From assembly GCF_014642915.1 (NCBI RefSeq), contig NZ_BMJE01000002.1, positions 496,001-560,000 of the forward strand: DNA of 64,000 bases. The letters are read 5' to 3'. Position 1 is the stretch's first letter; the number at the start of each line of letters is the position of its first letter. Origin of the DNA: Flavobacterium suaedae (GTDB lineage: Bacteria > Bacteroidota > Bacteroidia > Flavobacteriales > Flavobacteriaceae). Below, one piece after another: positions 8,350 through 17,229 of this stretch. The translations under genes and the position numbers were made by a program. The notes beneath the pieces were generated by a model. The model was not told the DNA's origin. It searched no databases and was given only the letters and a program-made list of their open reading frames with translations.

Positions 8350-9042
8350 ATGAAGAAGGCAAAAATTTATTTCATGTCACTGGCACTATTAGCCGGTATA
8401 GTTCTTACCTCATGTGAGGCAATGAAAAACACCAGTAACACGCAAAGAGGTGTAGGAATAGGAGCAGCATCAGGAGCAGTTCTTGGTGGTGTTATAGGTA
8501 ACAATGTTGGTAAAGGTAACACTGCACTTGGTGCCATAATTGGTGGTGTTGTAGGTGGTACTGTAGGTGGTGTTATTGGTAATAAAATGGATAAGCAAGC
8601 TCAGGAAATAGACCAAGCGTTACCGGGAGCGGAAGTAGAAAGAGTGGGAGAAGGTATTAAACTGACTCTTGGTGAAAACTCTGTAAATTTTGATTTAAAC
8701 AAATCAACCCTTACTTCTAAAGCAAAAGCTAATCTTGACAGACTTGTACCTGTATTTAATGAATATCCTAATACTAATATTCAGGTATTTGGTTATACCG
8801 ATAGTAGTGGTAGTGATGATTATAATTTAAGATTGAGTGAGCAAAGAGCTGCATCTGTAGTTTCGTACCTTACAGGAAAGGGACTTTCATCATCAAGATT
8901 TACCACTATGGGTAAAGGCGAGGCTGACCCTATAGCAGATAATGAAACAGCTTCAGGAAGAGCACAAAATAGAAGAGTAGAGTTTGCCATTACTGCAAAC
9001 CAACAAATGATAGAAGAAGCAGAGAAGGAAGCAAAACAATAA
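8350..9042 (+). CDS. OmpA-family peptidoglycan-binding lipoprotein
   Basis: The 230-residue protein has a lipobox LTSC after a signal peptide. A glycine-zipper segment (about residues 34-80, repeated GxxxG) follows. The C-terminal OmpA domain (about 105-215) carries FGYTDSSGSDDYNLRLSEQR and GKGEADPIADNETASGRAQN, followed by RRVEFAI. These residues contact diaminopimelate in peptidoglycan. It resembles the YiaD type and should tether the outer membrane to the cell wall. A strong bidirectional terminator follows. Confidence 0.92.
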   Translation: MKKAKIYFMSLALLAGIVLTSCEAMKNTSNTQRGVGIGAASGAVLGGVIGNNVGKGNTALGAIIGGVVGGTVGGVIGNKMDKQAQEIDQALPGAEVERVGEGIKLTLGENSVNFDLNKSTLTSKAKANLDRLVPVFNEYPNTNIQVFGYTDSSGSDDYNLRLSEQRAASVVSYLTGKGLSSSRFTTMGKGEADPIADNETASGRAQNRRVEFAITANQQMIEEAEKEAKQ

Positions 9043-9070
9043 TTTTTTTGAATTTGTGTTAAGTGTTAAG

Positions 9071-9102
9071 CAAAAAAGCTGCCTATAGAGGCAGCTTTTT
9101 TT
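9071..9102. terminator. Bidirectional terminator
   Basis: The perfect stem AAAGCTGCCT/AGGCAGCTTT is followed by a T run. It serves the convergent OmpA-type and barrel genes. Confidence 0.9.
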
Positions 9103-9122
9103 ATATGTAATTTAAAGTATTT

Positions 9123-9743
9123 TTATCTCCAGTCAACATCACTGCTATTTCTCCCGAAGTAATAAGTAAGTCCGAAAGAAAGGTTAAACATTTTACCGGT
9201 AAATGCATTATCCGTAGGGCTCCCGTCAGGATATTCTCCTGCAAAATTGTAATGTTGCGTAAAGTTAAGTATAAATGATGCATCCATCATAAAAGCGAAA
9301 TTATCACTAATATATACTTGTGGAGTGATGCCGATGATTACATTACCTATATTATCTACCCCATTTCTATTTATCGATTTTAAAGAAGAATAACCAAGAC
9401 CGCCATGAGCCAATGCATTTATATACCCGTTGGTCATGTTAGGCAGGTCTAATGTACGTCCTAAATTGTACACTCCCTGAACAGAAAATCTTTTGTAATC
9501 TGTTCCTAACTCTGGGTTACTGCCTGTTCTGAATTGGTCTAAACCAAAATCGAATTTAATACCCCAGTATTCATCTACCATATATCTAAAGCCTGCATCA
9601 AAGTGGGTAAAGCCACTAATACTTGGGTCTCCTGATGCTGCCATACCATACCCTGCTTCAAGTGAGTATTGATCAAATTTGCTTTGAGAGTAGCCAAAGT
9701 TTACTACTATCAGCATTGCAATAAAAGTTAGTTTACGTATCAT
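9123..9743 (-). CDS. Outer-membrane beta-barrel protein (OmpA N-terminal-like)
   Basis: This 206-residue protein has a signal peptide ending at FGYSQS, then alternating amphipathic strands ending in the aromatic pattern NLSFGLTYYFGR. It resembles the N-terminal eight-stranded barrel of flavobacterial OmpA-like porins. The barrel is followed by only about ten residues (NSSDVDWR), where full OmpA proteins continue into a peptidoglycan-binding domain, so this is a barrel-only version. A separate OmpA C-terminal domain is encoded convergently next door. The function is structural or unknown. Confidence 0.75.
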   Translation of the reverse strand: MIRKLTFIAMLIVVNFGYSQSKFDQYSLEAGYGMAASGDPSISGFTHFDAGFRYMVDEYWGIKFDFGLDQFRTGSNPELGTDYKRFSVQGVYNLGRTLDLPNMTNGYINALAHGGLGYSSLKSINRNGVDNIGNVIIGITPQVYISDNFAFMMDASFILNFTQHYNFAGEYPDGSPTDNAFTGKMFNLSFGLTYYFGRNSSDVDWR

Positions 9744-9930
9744 AGCTTAAGTTAAATTTTTGGTAAAGATATTGTTAAGAATTAAAAATTCAATTATTTA
9801 AGTCAAAATATTTTTTTGCAGCAAACCAAAACATCTATATATACGTAAATAACTATAGGTGGATTGGAAATAATGTTTTGTATTAAGAAAACGTATTTTC
9901 ATAATACATGTTATTTATTGGTTAGGTGTG

Positions 9931-9966
9931 AAAAAGGAGTCGCTAATAGCGGCTCCTTTTAGCTTT
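9931..9966 (+). terminator. Orphan rho-independent terminator between divergent genes
   Basis: The stem AAAAGGAGtCGCT/AGCGgCTCCTTTT has a three-base loop and T-rich downstream sequence on the plus strand. It lies between a leftward gene and a rightward gene, where no annotated transcript should end. It may close an unannotated small RNA. Confidence 0.65.
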
Positions 9967-10007
9967 TTTATAAGAACTTAACTAATACAATATTGATTGT
10001 AATTCAA

Positions 10008-10015
10008 TATTTTTG
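10008..10015 (+). promoter_or_regulatory. -7 promoter element of the ABC ATPase gene
   Basis: TATTTTTG matches the Bacteroidota -7 consensus TAnnTTTG, 18 nt before the ATG at 10034. No clear -33 element is visible. Confidence 0.55.
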
Positions 10016-10033
10016 CACAGTAATAATTAAAGA

Positions 10034-10990
10034 ATGCTTGCAGTAAAAAATATTTCTTTTGGGTATGATAAAGATACTATACTCCATCATATAAGCTTTA
10101 CAGTTAACAAAGGGCAAAATATAGCCATAATAGGAGAAAGTGGGTGCGGAAAAAGTACTTTGCTAAAACTTATATATGGACTTTATGATTTAGATGAAGG
10201 CGAAATTATATACAATAATGAAAAAGTATTGGGTCCGGCTTATAATTTAGTACCCGGAATGCCATATATGAAATACCTGGCTCAGGATTTTGACTTAATG
10301 CCCTATACTACAGTAGCAGAAAATGTAGGCAAGTATCTTTCTAATTTTCATTTAAAGGAGAAAAAGCAGCGTGTACAAGAGTTGCTGGAGATAGTAGAAA
10401 TGAGTGACTATGCAGATGTTAAACCTAAATACCTTAGCGGCGGGCAACAGCAACGTATAGCTTTAGCAAAAGTTCTGGCTGTAGAACCGGAGGTGCTGCT
10501 TCTTGATGAACCTTTCAGCCATATAGATAATTTCAGGAAAAATGCTTTAAGGCGTAATCTTTTCGCCTATTTAAAACAAAAAGGAATAATATGTATAGTA
10601 GCAACACACGATAGCACAGACACACTTTCGTTTGCAGACGAAACCATAGTGCTTAAAAAAGGAAAGCTAATACATAAAGTACCACCTAAGCAATTATATT
10701 TTAACCCTGCAGATAAATATACGGCTTCTCTGTTTGGGGAAGTTAATGAAATAAAAAAGGAGCTATTTACATTTACTAAGGAAGATAACGAAACCGCATT
10801 ATTATATCCGCATCAATTAAAAGTTAGTGAAGACGGTCCTTTACAGGTAGTAGTAAAACAAAGCTATTTTAAAGGAAGCCATTACCTTATAAAATCAGCT
10901 TTGGATAAGCAGGTTGTGTTTTTTGAACATACAAGAAGTATAAATTCAGGAGAAAATATTAATCTGGAAGTAGTTACTAACATCCATTAA
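10034..10990 (+). CDS. ABC transporter ATP-binding protein
   Basis: This 318-residue ATPase has Walker A GESGCGKST (34-42), a signature motif SGGQQQRIALAK near residue 137, Walker B VLLLDEPFSHID, and an H-loop ATHD. The last 95 residues form an extra domain, probably TOBE-like, as in polyamine, sulfate or iron importers (PotA/CysA type). No permease or substrate-binding gene is next to it, so the partner must be encoded elsewhere or the protein has another role. It is followed by a KAS III gene transcribed separately. Confidence 0.88.
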   Translation: MLAVKNISFGYDKDTILHHISFTVNKGQNIAIIGESGCGKSTLLKLIYGLYDLDEGEIIYNNEKVLGPAYNLVPGMPYMKYLAQDFDLMPYTTVAENVGKYLSNFHLKEKKQRVQELLEIVEMSDYADVKPKYLSGGQQQRIALAKVLAVEPEVLLLDEPFSHIDNFRKNALRRNLFAYLKQKGIICIVATHDSTDTLSFADETIVLKKGKLIHKVPPKQLYFNPADKYTASLFGEVNEIKKELFTFTKEDNETALLYPHQLKVSEDGPLQVVVKQSYFKGSHYLIKSALDKQVVFFEHTRSINSGENINLEVVTNIH

Positions 10991-11085
10991 GTAGTACAAA
11001 AAGTTTAATTTACGACGCTAAATAGTGGTATAATTTTACGAATTGTTTATTTTTACCAACTTATTTTTATTAAAATCATATATCA

Positions 11086-12099
11086 ATGTATAATTCTAAG
11101 ATTTCCGGATTAGGTTATTATGTGCCTGAAAATGTAGTAACAAACGATGACCTGTCTAAAGTTATGGATACTAATGACGAGTGGATTCAGGAGCGTACCG
11201 GTATAAAAGAAAGAAGGCATGTAGTAAAAGGAGATGGCGATACTACAACCACAATGGGAGTAAAAGCAGCCCAAAAAGCAATTGAAAAATCAGGACTTGA
11301 TAAAGATGAAATTGACTTTATAATATTTGCGACTCTTAGCCCTGATTATTATTTTCCGGGACCAGGTGTTTTAGTACAAAGAGATCTTGGGTTAAAAAGA
11401 ACAATAGGCGCTCTGGATGTTCGTAACCAATGCTCAGGATTTATATATGCTATTTCGGTAGCCGACCAGTTTATAAAAACAGGAATGTATAAGAACATAT
11501 TAGTAATAGGTTCTGAGTTGCACTCTACAGGTTTAGATATGACTACAAGAGGTCGCGCCGTATCAGTAATATTTGGTGATGGTGCAGGCGCAGCAGTATT
11601 AAGCAGAGAAGAAGATACTACAAAGGGAATACTTTCCACACACCTGCACTCCGAAGGGCAGCATGCAGAAGAGTTATCACTTATAGCTCCCGGCATGGGT
11701 AAACGTTGGGTCACCGATATAATTGCGGATAATGACCCTAATGATGAAAGTTATTACCCGTACATGAACGGGCAGTTTGTATTTAAAAATGCTGTAGTAC
11801 GTTTTAGCGAGGTAATTATGGAAGGTTTAAAAGCGAATAACCTGCAAGTATCTGATATTGATATGTTAATACCACACCAGGCTAACTTAAGAATTTCTCA
11901 GTTTATACAACAAAAATTTCAGCTTAGTAATGATCAGATATATAACAATATAATGAGATATGGTAATACTACAGCAGCATCAGTACCTATTGCTTTAACC
12001 GAAGCCTTTGAAGAAGGTAAAATAAAAGAAGGCGACACAGTAGTATTAGCAGCCTTTGGTAGTGGCTTTACTTGGGGAAGTGCTATTATAAAATGGTAA
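11086..12099 (+). CDS. 3-oxoacyl-ACP synthase III family protein (FabH-like)
   Basis: This 337-residue thiolase-fold enzyme has the complete KAS III triad: Cys116 in NQCSGF, His264 in IPHQAN and Asn294 in RYGNTTAASVP. The C-terminal glycine-rich loop FGSGFTWG is present. FabH starts fatty-acid synthesis by condensing an acyl-CoA with malonyl-ACP. No other fab genes (fabD, plsX, rpmF, accB) are nearby, so this may be a secondary KAS III acting on branched or unusual primers rather than the main FabH. A terminator follows directly. Confidence 0.88.
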   Translation: MYNSKISGLGYYVPENVVTNDDLSKVMDTNDEWIQERTGIKERRHVVKGDGDTTTTMGVKAAQKAIEKSGLDKDEIDFIIFATLSPDYYFPGPGVLVQRDLGLKRTIGALDVRNQCSGFIYAISVADQFIKTGMYKNILVIGSELHSTGLDMTTRGRAVSVIFGDGAGAAVLSREEDTTKGILSTHLHSEGQHAEELSLIAPGMGKRWVTDIIADNDPNDESYYPYMNGQFVFKNAVVRFSEVIMEGLKANNLQVSDIDMLIPHQANLRISQFIQQKFQLSNDQIYNNIMRYGNTTAASVPIALTEAFEEGKIKEGDTVVLAAFGSGFTWGSAIIKW

Positions 12100-12125
12100 T
12101 TAAATTTACGATTTAATCAGATAAT

Positions 12126-12158
12126 AAAAAGCTACCCGTAAATGGGTAGCTTTTTTTT
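12126..12158 (+). terminator. Rho-independent terminator
   Basis: The stem AAGCTACCC/GGGTAGCTT with eight T follows the KAS III gene. Confidence 0.9.
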
Positions 12159-12187
12159 ATATTGTGCAAACTAAAAACAGGTGTTTT

Positions 12188-12706
12188 ATGATAGTAAAAT
12201 ATATACTAGGAATACTATGTATTGTAATTTTTCTCCTTCTAGGTTATTATTTTTTTCCTGAAAAGAAATTACCCAAAGGCAAGCCTGTAGACCGCTTAGT
12301 AGTGTATAAAAGCAAAAGAATAATGGAAGCCTATTCAGGAAATGAGCTTTTAAAAACGTATAAAATAGCATTGGGTAAAAACCCCGTAGGACATAAAGAA
12401 TATGAAGGCGATAACCGAACTCCCGAAGGAGATTATATAATAAACGACCGTAACCCTAATAGTGGCTATCATAAAAACCTAGGAGTATCTTACCCAAATA
12501 ATAAAGATAGAGAGCATGCTAAACAATTAGGTAAACCTCCCGGGGGCGATATAAAAATTCATGGTTTACGTAATGGCAGGGGCTATATAGGTAAATTCCA
12601 CCGCTGGAAAGACTGGACAGCTGGCTGTATTGCGGTTACCGATAGTGAAGTAGATGAGCTTTATGAAGCAGTAGTTAACAACGCAACTATAAAAATAATA
12701 CCGTAA
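12188..12706 (+). CDS. L,D-transpeptidase (YkuD family)
   Basis: The product has 172 residues from ATG at 12188, which is preceded by ACAGG as a possible ribosome site; an in-frame GTG at 12164 is less likely. One N-terminal transmembrane anchor (about 5-22) leads to a YkuD domain with His125 in KIHGLRNGRG and the catalytic Cys147 in DWTAGCIAVTD. It should cross-link peptidoglycan in the periplasm while anchored in the inner membrane. The start lies only 30 bp after the KAS III terminator, so its promoter must overlap that terminator, or expression depends on read-through. Confidence 0.87.
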   Translation: MIVKYILGILCIVIFLLLGYYFFPEKKLPKGKPVDRLVVYKSKRIMEAYSGNELLKTYKIALGKNPVGHKEYEGDNRTPEGDYIINDRNPNSGYHKNLGVSYPNNKDREHAKQLGKPPGGDIKIHGLRNGRGYIGKFHRWKDWTAGCIAVTDSEVDELYEAVVNNATIKIIP

Positions 12707-12803
12707 TAGTATAAAATTGTATTATTTGCCAAGACTGAGGTTTTTGTATTATTGTGGGTTATAAATTTTTATAAGTAAAGTTTATTAATTCCATACAAAA
12801 ATC

Positions 12804-14537
12804 ATGTTTTCTAAAAAATACATTCATAGCACTCTAGTGTGGCTATTATTTTTAAATAGCCTTATAATAAGCGCTCAAAATAGTAACGATAAACTAACCT
12901 ACTGTAATCCTGTTAATTTAAATTATCGTTTTTGTCTTGATGAACCGTCACGACGCGAAGCGGCAGACCCTGTTATTGTAAACTTTAAAGGTGAATATTT
13001 TCTTTTTGCTTCAAAATCAGGAGGATATTGGTATTCTTCTAATTTGGTTGACTGGAACTTTGTAACAACTCCTGATTTACCTATAGAGGATTATGCGCCT
13101 GCTGCTGTTGTTATTAATGATGAAATTTATTTTACAGCATCAACAAATGGCGATAAAGTACCGGTTATATATAAATCGGCAAAGCCTAAAACAGGAAGGT
13201 GGGAAGTGGTTAATAGTAATTTCCCGATACAAAATGTAGATCCTGATTTATTTCTTGATGATGATGGTAGGCTTTATTTATATTATGGTTGTTCTAATAT
13301 AGAGCCTTTATATGCTGTAGAACTTGATAGAACTACCTTTATGCCGATAGGTGAACCTGTAGCCTGCATGAATGCAGATATAGAAAATAACGGATGGGAG
13401 CGCCCGGGAGATTATAATGAACGCAGTGAAAGACCATGGACAGAAGGAGCATGGATGACCAAGTTTAACGGCAAATATTATTTACAATATTCCACACCCG
13501 GTACTGAGTTTAGAAGTTATGCTGACGGTATGTACGTAGCCGATAACCCACTGGGCCCTTTTAAACTTAGCGAATATAACCCTTTTTCTTATCGACCTTC
13601 GGGTTTTGCTACAGGAGCAGGACACAGCGCTACTTTTCAGGATAATTATGGTAATTATTGGCACATCAGTAGTACCACAATATCAGTAAAACACAAGTTT
13701 GAACGAAGATTAAGTCTTTTTCCGGTATTTTTTAATGAGGATGGTTACGCCTATACCTATACAGGCTTTGGTGATTATCCCATAAGCATACCGCAACGTA
13801 AAATAGAGAATGAAGAAGATTATCTTTCAGGCTGGATGCTGTTATCGTACAATAAAAAAGTAACTGCTTCATCTTCCCTGCCAGAATATGGTGTAGAAAA
13901 AAGCGTAGATGAAAATATACGTACCTACTGGAGCGCGAAAGATGGTAAAAAGGGACAGTGGTTACAGGTTGATTTAGAAGATGTCTATACAGTTAATGCG
14001 GTACAGTTAAATTTTGCAGAACATACTACTACTATTTTAGGCAGAGATCCGGGCATATATTATCAATATATGCTTGAGTACTCTACAGATGGTAAAACAT
14101 GGCAAGTGCTGGCAGATAAAACTAAAAATAAAGAGGATGCACCACATGATTATATTGTTGTGCAAAACCCTGTAAAAGCACGTTATGTTCGGGTAAAAAA
14201 CTATCATACACCTTCCGGTACTTTTGCTATGTCAGGTTTTAGAGTGTTTGGGAATGGTAGTGGTGCAAAACCTGCTGCTGTTACTACTATTACAGCAGAA
14301 AGACAAACGGATAATAACTGCTCAGTAAAGCTAAACTGGGAAAAAATAGAGAACACTACAGGTTATAATATAAGGTATGGTACGGCTCCTGATAAACTTT
14401 TTCTAAATTATCAGGTATATGGTGATAATCATATACAGATAAACTCGCTTTCAAAAAAACAGAACTATTATTTTGTTGTAGATAGTTTTAATGAAAATGG
14501 TATTACAAAAGGAAGCACTATTTCAGAGATAAAATAA
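12804..14537 (+). CDS. Secreted GH43-family glycosidase with discoidin and FN3-like domains
   Basis: This 577-residue protein has a signal peptide ending at LIISAQ. A five-bladed propeller of the GH43 type (about 45-330) shows the base Asp in AADPVIV, the second Asp in VDPDLFLDDDGRLYLYYG, and the general acid Glu in TEGAWMTKFNGKYYLQYS. A discoidin/F5-8 type C (CBM32-like) module spans about 350-480, with WSAKDGKKGQWLQVDLEDVY, and a fibronectin III-like domain spans 490-577. It probably cleaves arabinose- or galactose-containing plant or algal glycan. I see no type IX sorting tail and no SusCD pair next to it. Confidence 0.85.
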   Translation: MFSKKYIHSTLVWLLFLNSLIISAQNSNDKLTYCNPVNLNYRFCLDEPSRREAADPVIVNFKGEYFLFASKSGGYWYSSNLVDWNFVTTPDLPIEDYAPAAVVINDEIYFTASTNGDKVPVIYKSAKPKTGRWEVVNSNFPIQNVDPDLFLDDDGRLYLYYGCSNIEPLYAVELDRTTFMPIGEPVACMNADIENNGWERPGDYNERSERPWTEGAWMTKFNGKYYLQYSTPGTEFRSYADGMYVADNPLGPFKLSEYNPFSYRPSGFATGAGHSATFQDNYGNYWHISSTTISVKHKFERRLSLFPVFFNEDGYAYTYTGFGDYPISIPQRKIENEEDYLSGWMLLSYNKKVTASSSLPEYGVEKSVDENIRTYWSAKDGKKGQWLQVDLEDVYTVNAVQLNFAEHTTTILGRDPGIYYQYMLEYSTDGKTWQVLADKTKNKEDAPHDYIVVQNPVKARYVRVKNYHTPSGTFAMSGFRVFGNGSGAKPAAVTTITAERQTDNNCSVKLNWEKIENTTGYNIRYGTAPDKLFLNYQVYGDNHIQINSLSKKQNYYFVVDSFNENGITKGSTISEIK

Positions 14538-14552
14538 AAACATAGAAAAGAA

Positions 14553-14586
14553 AAACCCCTGCAGTATGATAAATACTGACAGGGGC
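14553..14586 (-). terminator. Terminator of the TonB-type receptor gene
   Basis: The stem CCCCTG/CAGGGG with an extended AGTAT/ATACT inner part is followed by a T run on the minus strand. Confidence 0.6.
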
Positions 14587-14648
14587 TCAACTACTAAACT
14601 AAACTCTCGTATGAAAAATAATCCGTGGTTAGGTGGATTATGCTGTAA

Positions 14649-17063
14649 TTAAAACATTTGTCCGCTGGACTGTTTGGTATTATCATCACGTTGCTTGCGT
14701 TGCATAGCTCTGTTTTTACCACCACCAAACATATAATTAATACCGAAGTACACTGATTGACTTTCCCAACGGAATTCCCCACTTTGCGGGAATGGGTTTT
14801 TAGCGTCAAACGCATAACGCATGGTGTTAAACATATCGTTAAAGCGAAGACTGAAAGTCATTTTGTTATCTAGCAATGTATAACGCGCTCCGGAGTCTAT
14901 TTTGTACATTTCTTTACTGTTATTTTGCACACCGTTTACAGGACCTCTGTAAAACCCGAATAGTAAAAAGCTAAGTCTTTGGTTAACTCTAAAGTTGCTG
15001 TTAAGTCTTGCATTAAGAGCAGAAACGTCAACTTCTTTTAAAACAGATTGGTACTGGTCTTCCGTTCCCGGAACTAATTCAGAAACTAAACCTTTCTGTG
15101 AAATATTAGAAAAATCTACTGATGGCTGTACATCCCACCATTTGGTTATTTTGTAATTGGCAGAAACTTCAAAACCGTAAGCTGTGTTTCTGTCAAAGTT
15201 AGTATAGCTTAAAATCTGGTCATTTTCATTATCAGGAGTACTTTCGTCAGGATAAACAATTCTGCTTATTTCATCATTTATCAGCCTGTAATACACACCT
15301 GCCGTAACAGATGAGTTTCTGTCGAACATTCGGGTATAATTAAGCTCTACCGAGTTTGTAAACTGAGGCTCTAGGTACTGGTTACCTATTGATGTGGTTA
15401 ATGGCGTGGCAAACTCCCTTACCGGTTTTGTTTGTTGCAGGCTGGGGCGGTCTACACGTCGGCTATAGCTCAATTGCAGCATATTTTTCTCATTAATAGT
15501 ATAACCAAAAAATGCTGATGGATATACTGTTAAATAGTCATCATCAAAAGTAGCTTCACCATTATTAAAGTTAGCTTCTACTTTATAGCTTTCAAAACGT
15601 GCACCCAACTGGTAGCTGAATTTTGAGAACTTTTGCCCGAATGTGGCGTAAGCAGAGTATATATTTACATCGTAGGTATAATTTGAGTTTTGTAGCGCTG
15701 GGTTAGTAACATTAGGGTTTGTAGTCCTGTAGTTACTTTCGTTGTTTATTATTCTTGCCTGTGCTCCTAATTCCAGTTTCGATTTTTCATTAATAGGGTT
15801 TACATAATCTAAATTCAGCGTTATATTCTCACCTTCATCATCAACCCTGTCCTCGTAAAAAGAGCTGTCTGCATCTGTTTCGGTAGTAAAATCAGCATCC
15901 TGAGTGCTTTGGGTGTCATTAAAATTACCTTCAAAATCCAGTGTATGCCCTTCATCGTTAAATTTATGTTTGTAGGCAAGGTTGTAGGTGTTATTATGAT
16001 TACCGGTGTCATATACCGCTAACTGGTTAAGACTTTCAAAACCTGAATTCTGAGGGTAAAAAATATCAGTAGCTACATTACCCACACCTTCAAAATAGTT
16101 CTGGTTAGTGTAAACGGATATTGTGTTTTTATCATCTATATAAAAGTCTAAACCAAATTTACCCAAGTAACTTTCGTTATCATTGCTAATGTCCAGTATT
16201 TGGTCAGAGTTTATGTCACGGCGTTCTATTTTACCATTATTAAAATATTTACCAAAGTTGGAGCCTAAGTTGGTAAAGAAGTTTATTTTACCAACTCTGT
16301 AATTCATATTAAGTGAGTTGTTATACTTAGGCGTTTCACCAAAAGTAATCCCTGCATTAAAATTACCGTTAAACCCGTCATTACTGTTTTTGTGAAGTAT
16401 TATATTAATAATACCCGACATCCCTTCAGGGTTATATTTAGCACTTGGGTTGGTAATAAGCTCTATCTTTTTAATAGAGGTAGAAGGTATTTGTTTTAAT
16501 AACTGTGCTGCCGATATATTAGTTGGTCGCCCGTCAATTAAAACCCTTACATTTTGGTTACCGCGTAGCGATATGTTGCCATCCTGGTCAACATTAACCG
16601 ATGGTATGTTATTCATAATTTCCGAAGCTGTACCACCCGCAGTAGTAAGGTCGCGCCCTACCGTTATTACCTTACGGTCAATTTTCTGCTCAATGGTAGA
16701 TACTTCTTTAACTATTTCCACCTCATTAAGCAACATAGCCTCTTCTTCTAAAATAATGTTGCCAAGATTTACCTTCTTGTTATCGCCTAAAAGGTTAGCA
16801 TTCAGTTTTTGCGTTTTATAACCCATAAACTGAATTTCTACACTGTAGTTTTTAGGTTCAAGATTTCGTATAGTAAACTCTCCGTTTTCTTCGGTAATTC
16901 CACCTGTTACAGTAGCATTGTTTTCCTTTATTACAATACTAACATAAGGTAGCGGTTGGTTAGTAGTTTTATCGATAACCTTACCTGATATTTCCGCATT
17001 TTTTTGAGCGTAAAGGGTCGATAGGCTCCCTAGCAGGAAGCACAGCAATAACTTAAACTTCAT
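14649..17063 (-). CDS. TonB-dependent receptor-like outer-membrane beta-barrel protein
   Basis: The product has 804 residues from ATG at 17063 (MKFKLLLCFLLG signal peptide, cleavage near LYAQ). A carboxypeptidase-regulatory-like beta-sandwich (about 25-105, KVIDKTTNQPLPYVSIVI) is followed by a plug-like domain (about 130-220, SEIMNNIPSVNVDQDGNISL then RGNQNVRVLIDGRP). A large barrel of the PF14905 type comes next and ends in a basic GGGKNRAMQRKQR tail. Such proteins are outer-membrane transporters without an obvious substrate. No SusD partner is adjacent, so this is not a standard Sus pair. Start codons upstream to 17114 are not needed, because the signal peptide begins at 17063. Confidence 0.85.
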   Translation of the reverse strand: MKFKLLLCFLLGSLSTLYAQKNAEISGKVIDKTTNQPLPYVSIVIKENNATVTGGITEENGEFTIRNLEPKNYSVEIQFMGYKTQKLNANLLGDNKKVNLGNIILEEEAMLLNEVEIVKEVSTIEQKIDRKVITVGRDLTTAGGTASEIMNNIPSVNVDQDGNISLRGNQNVRVLIDGRPTNISAAQLLKQIPSTSIKKIELITNPSAKYNPEGMSGIINIILHKNSNDGFNGNFNAGITFGETPKYNNSLNMNYRVGKINFFTNLGSNFGKYFNNGKIERRDINSDQILDISNDNESYLGKFGLDFYIDDKNTISVYTNQNYFEGVGNVATDIFYPQNSGFESLNQLAVYDTGNHNNTYNLAYKHKFNDEGHTLDFEGNFNDTQSTQDADFTTETDADSSFYEDRVDDEGENITLNLDYVNPINEKSKLELGAQARIINNESNYRTTNPNVTNPALQNSNYTYDVNIYSAYATFGQKFSKFSYQLGARFESYKVEANFNNGEATFDDDYLTVYPSAFFGYTINEKNMLQLSYSRRVDRPSLQQTKPVREFATPLTTSIGNQYLEPQFTNSVELNYTRMFDRNSSVTAGVYYRLINDEISRIVYPDESTPDNENDQILSYTNFDRNTAYGFEVSANYKITKWWDVQPSVDFSNISQKGLVSELVPGTEDQYQSVLKEVDVSALNARLNSNFRVNQRLSFLLFGFYRGPVNGVQNNSKEMYKIDSGARYTLLDNKMTFSLRFNDMFNTMRYAFDAKNPFPQSGEFRWESQSVYFGINYMFGGGKNRAMQRKQRDDNTKQSSGQMF

Positions 17064-17201
17064 CGTTCGTTTTTTGATTAATGATTGATGCCTATATGAC
17101 AACTTAACAAGCAAAATGTTACAACAAAAATTAATTTTTTTTGAAAAAATATTCTTAGTGTTTTTAAAGTTGGAATACTCAGTGTCTTATCAAAATATAA
17201 T

Positions 17202-17209
17202 TATATTTG
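17202..17209 (+). promoter_or_regulatory. -7 promoter element of argS
   Basis: TATATTTG fits TAnnTTTG exactly, about 20 nt before the argS ATG. It also argues against translation starting at the in-frame codon at 17116, upstream of this promoter. Confidence 0.6.
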
Positions 17210-17229
17210 CAGGTCAAAAAGCATACAAA

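Noticed and set aside
12804..14537. Type IX sorting domain on the GH43 enzyme
   Set aside because: The C-terminus is an FN3-like domain without the YPNP-type start or the basic-hydrophobic end seen in the 23739 gene.
14649..17063. SusC-type polysaccharide utilisation receptor
   Set aside because: There is no SusD-like gene adjacent and the barrel resembles the PF14905 type instead.
17116..17229. Longer argS start at the codon at 17116
   Set aside because: The -7 element TATATTTG lies within this stretch and the family start MALAQ is at 17230.
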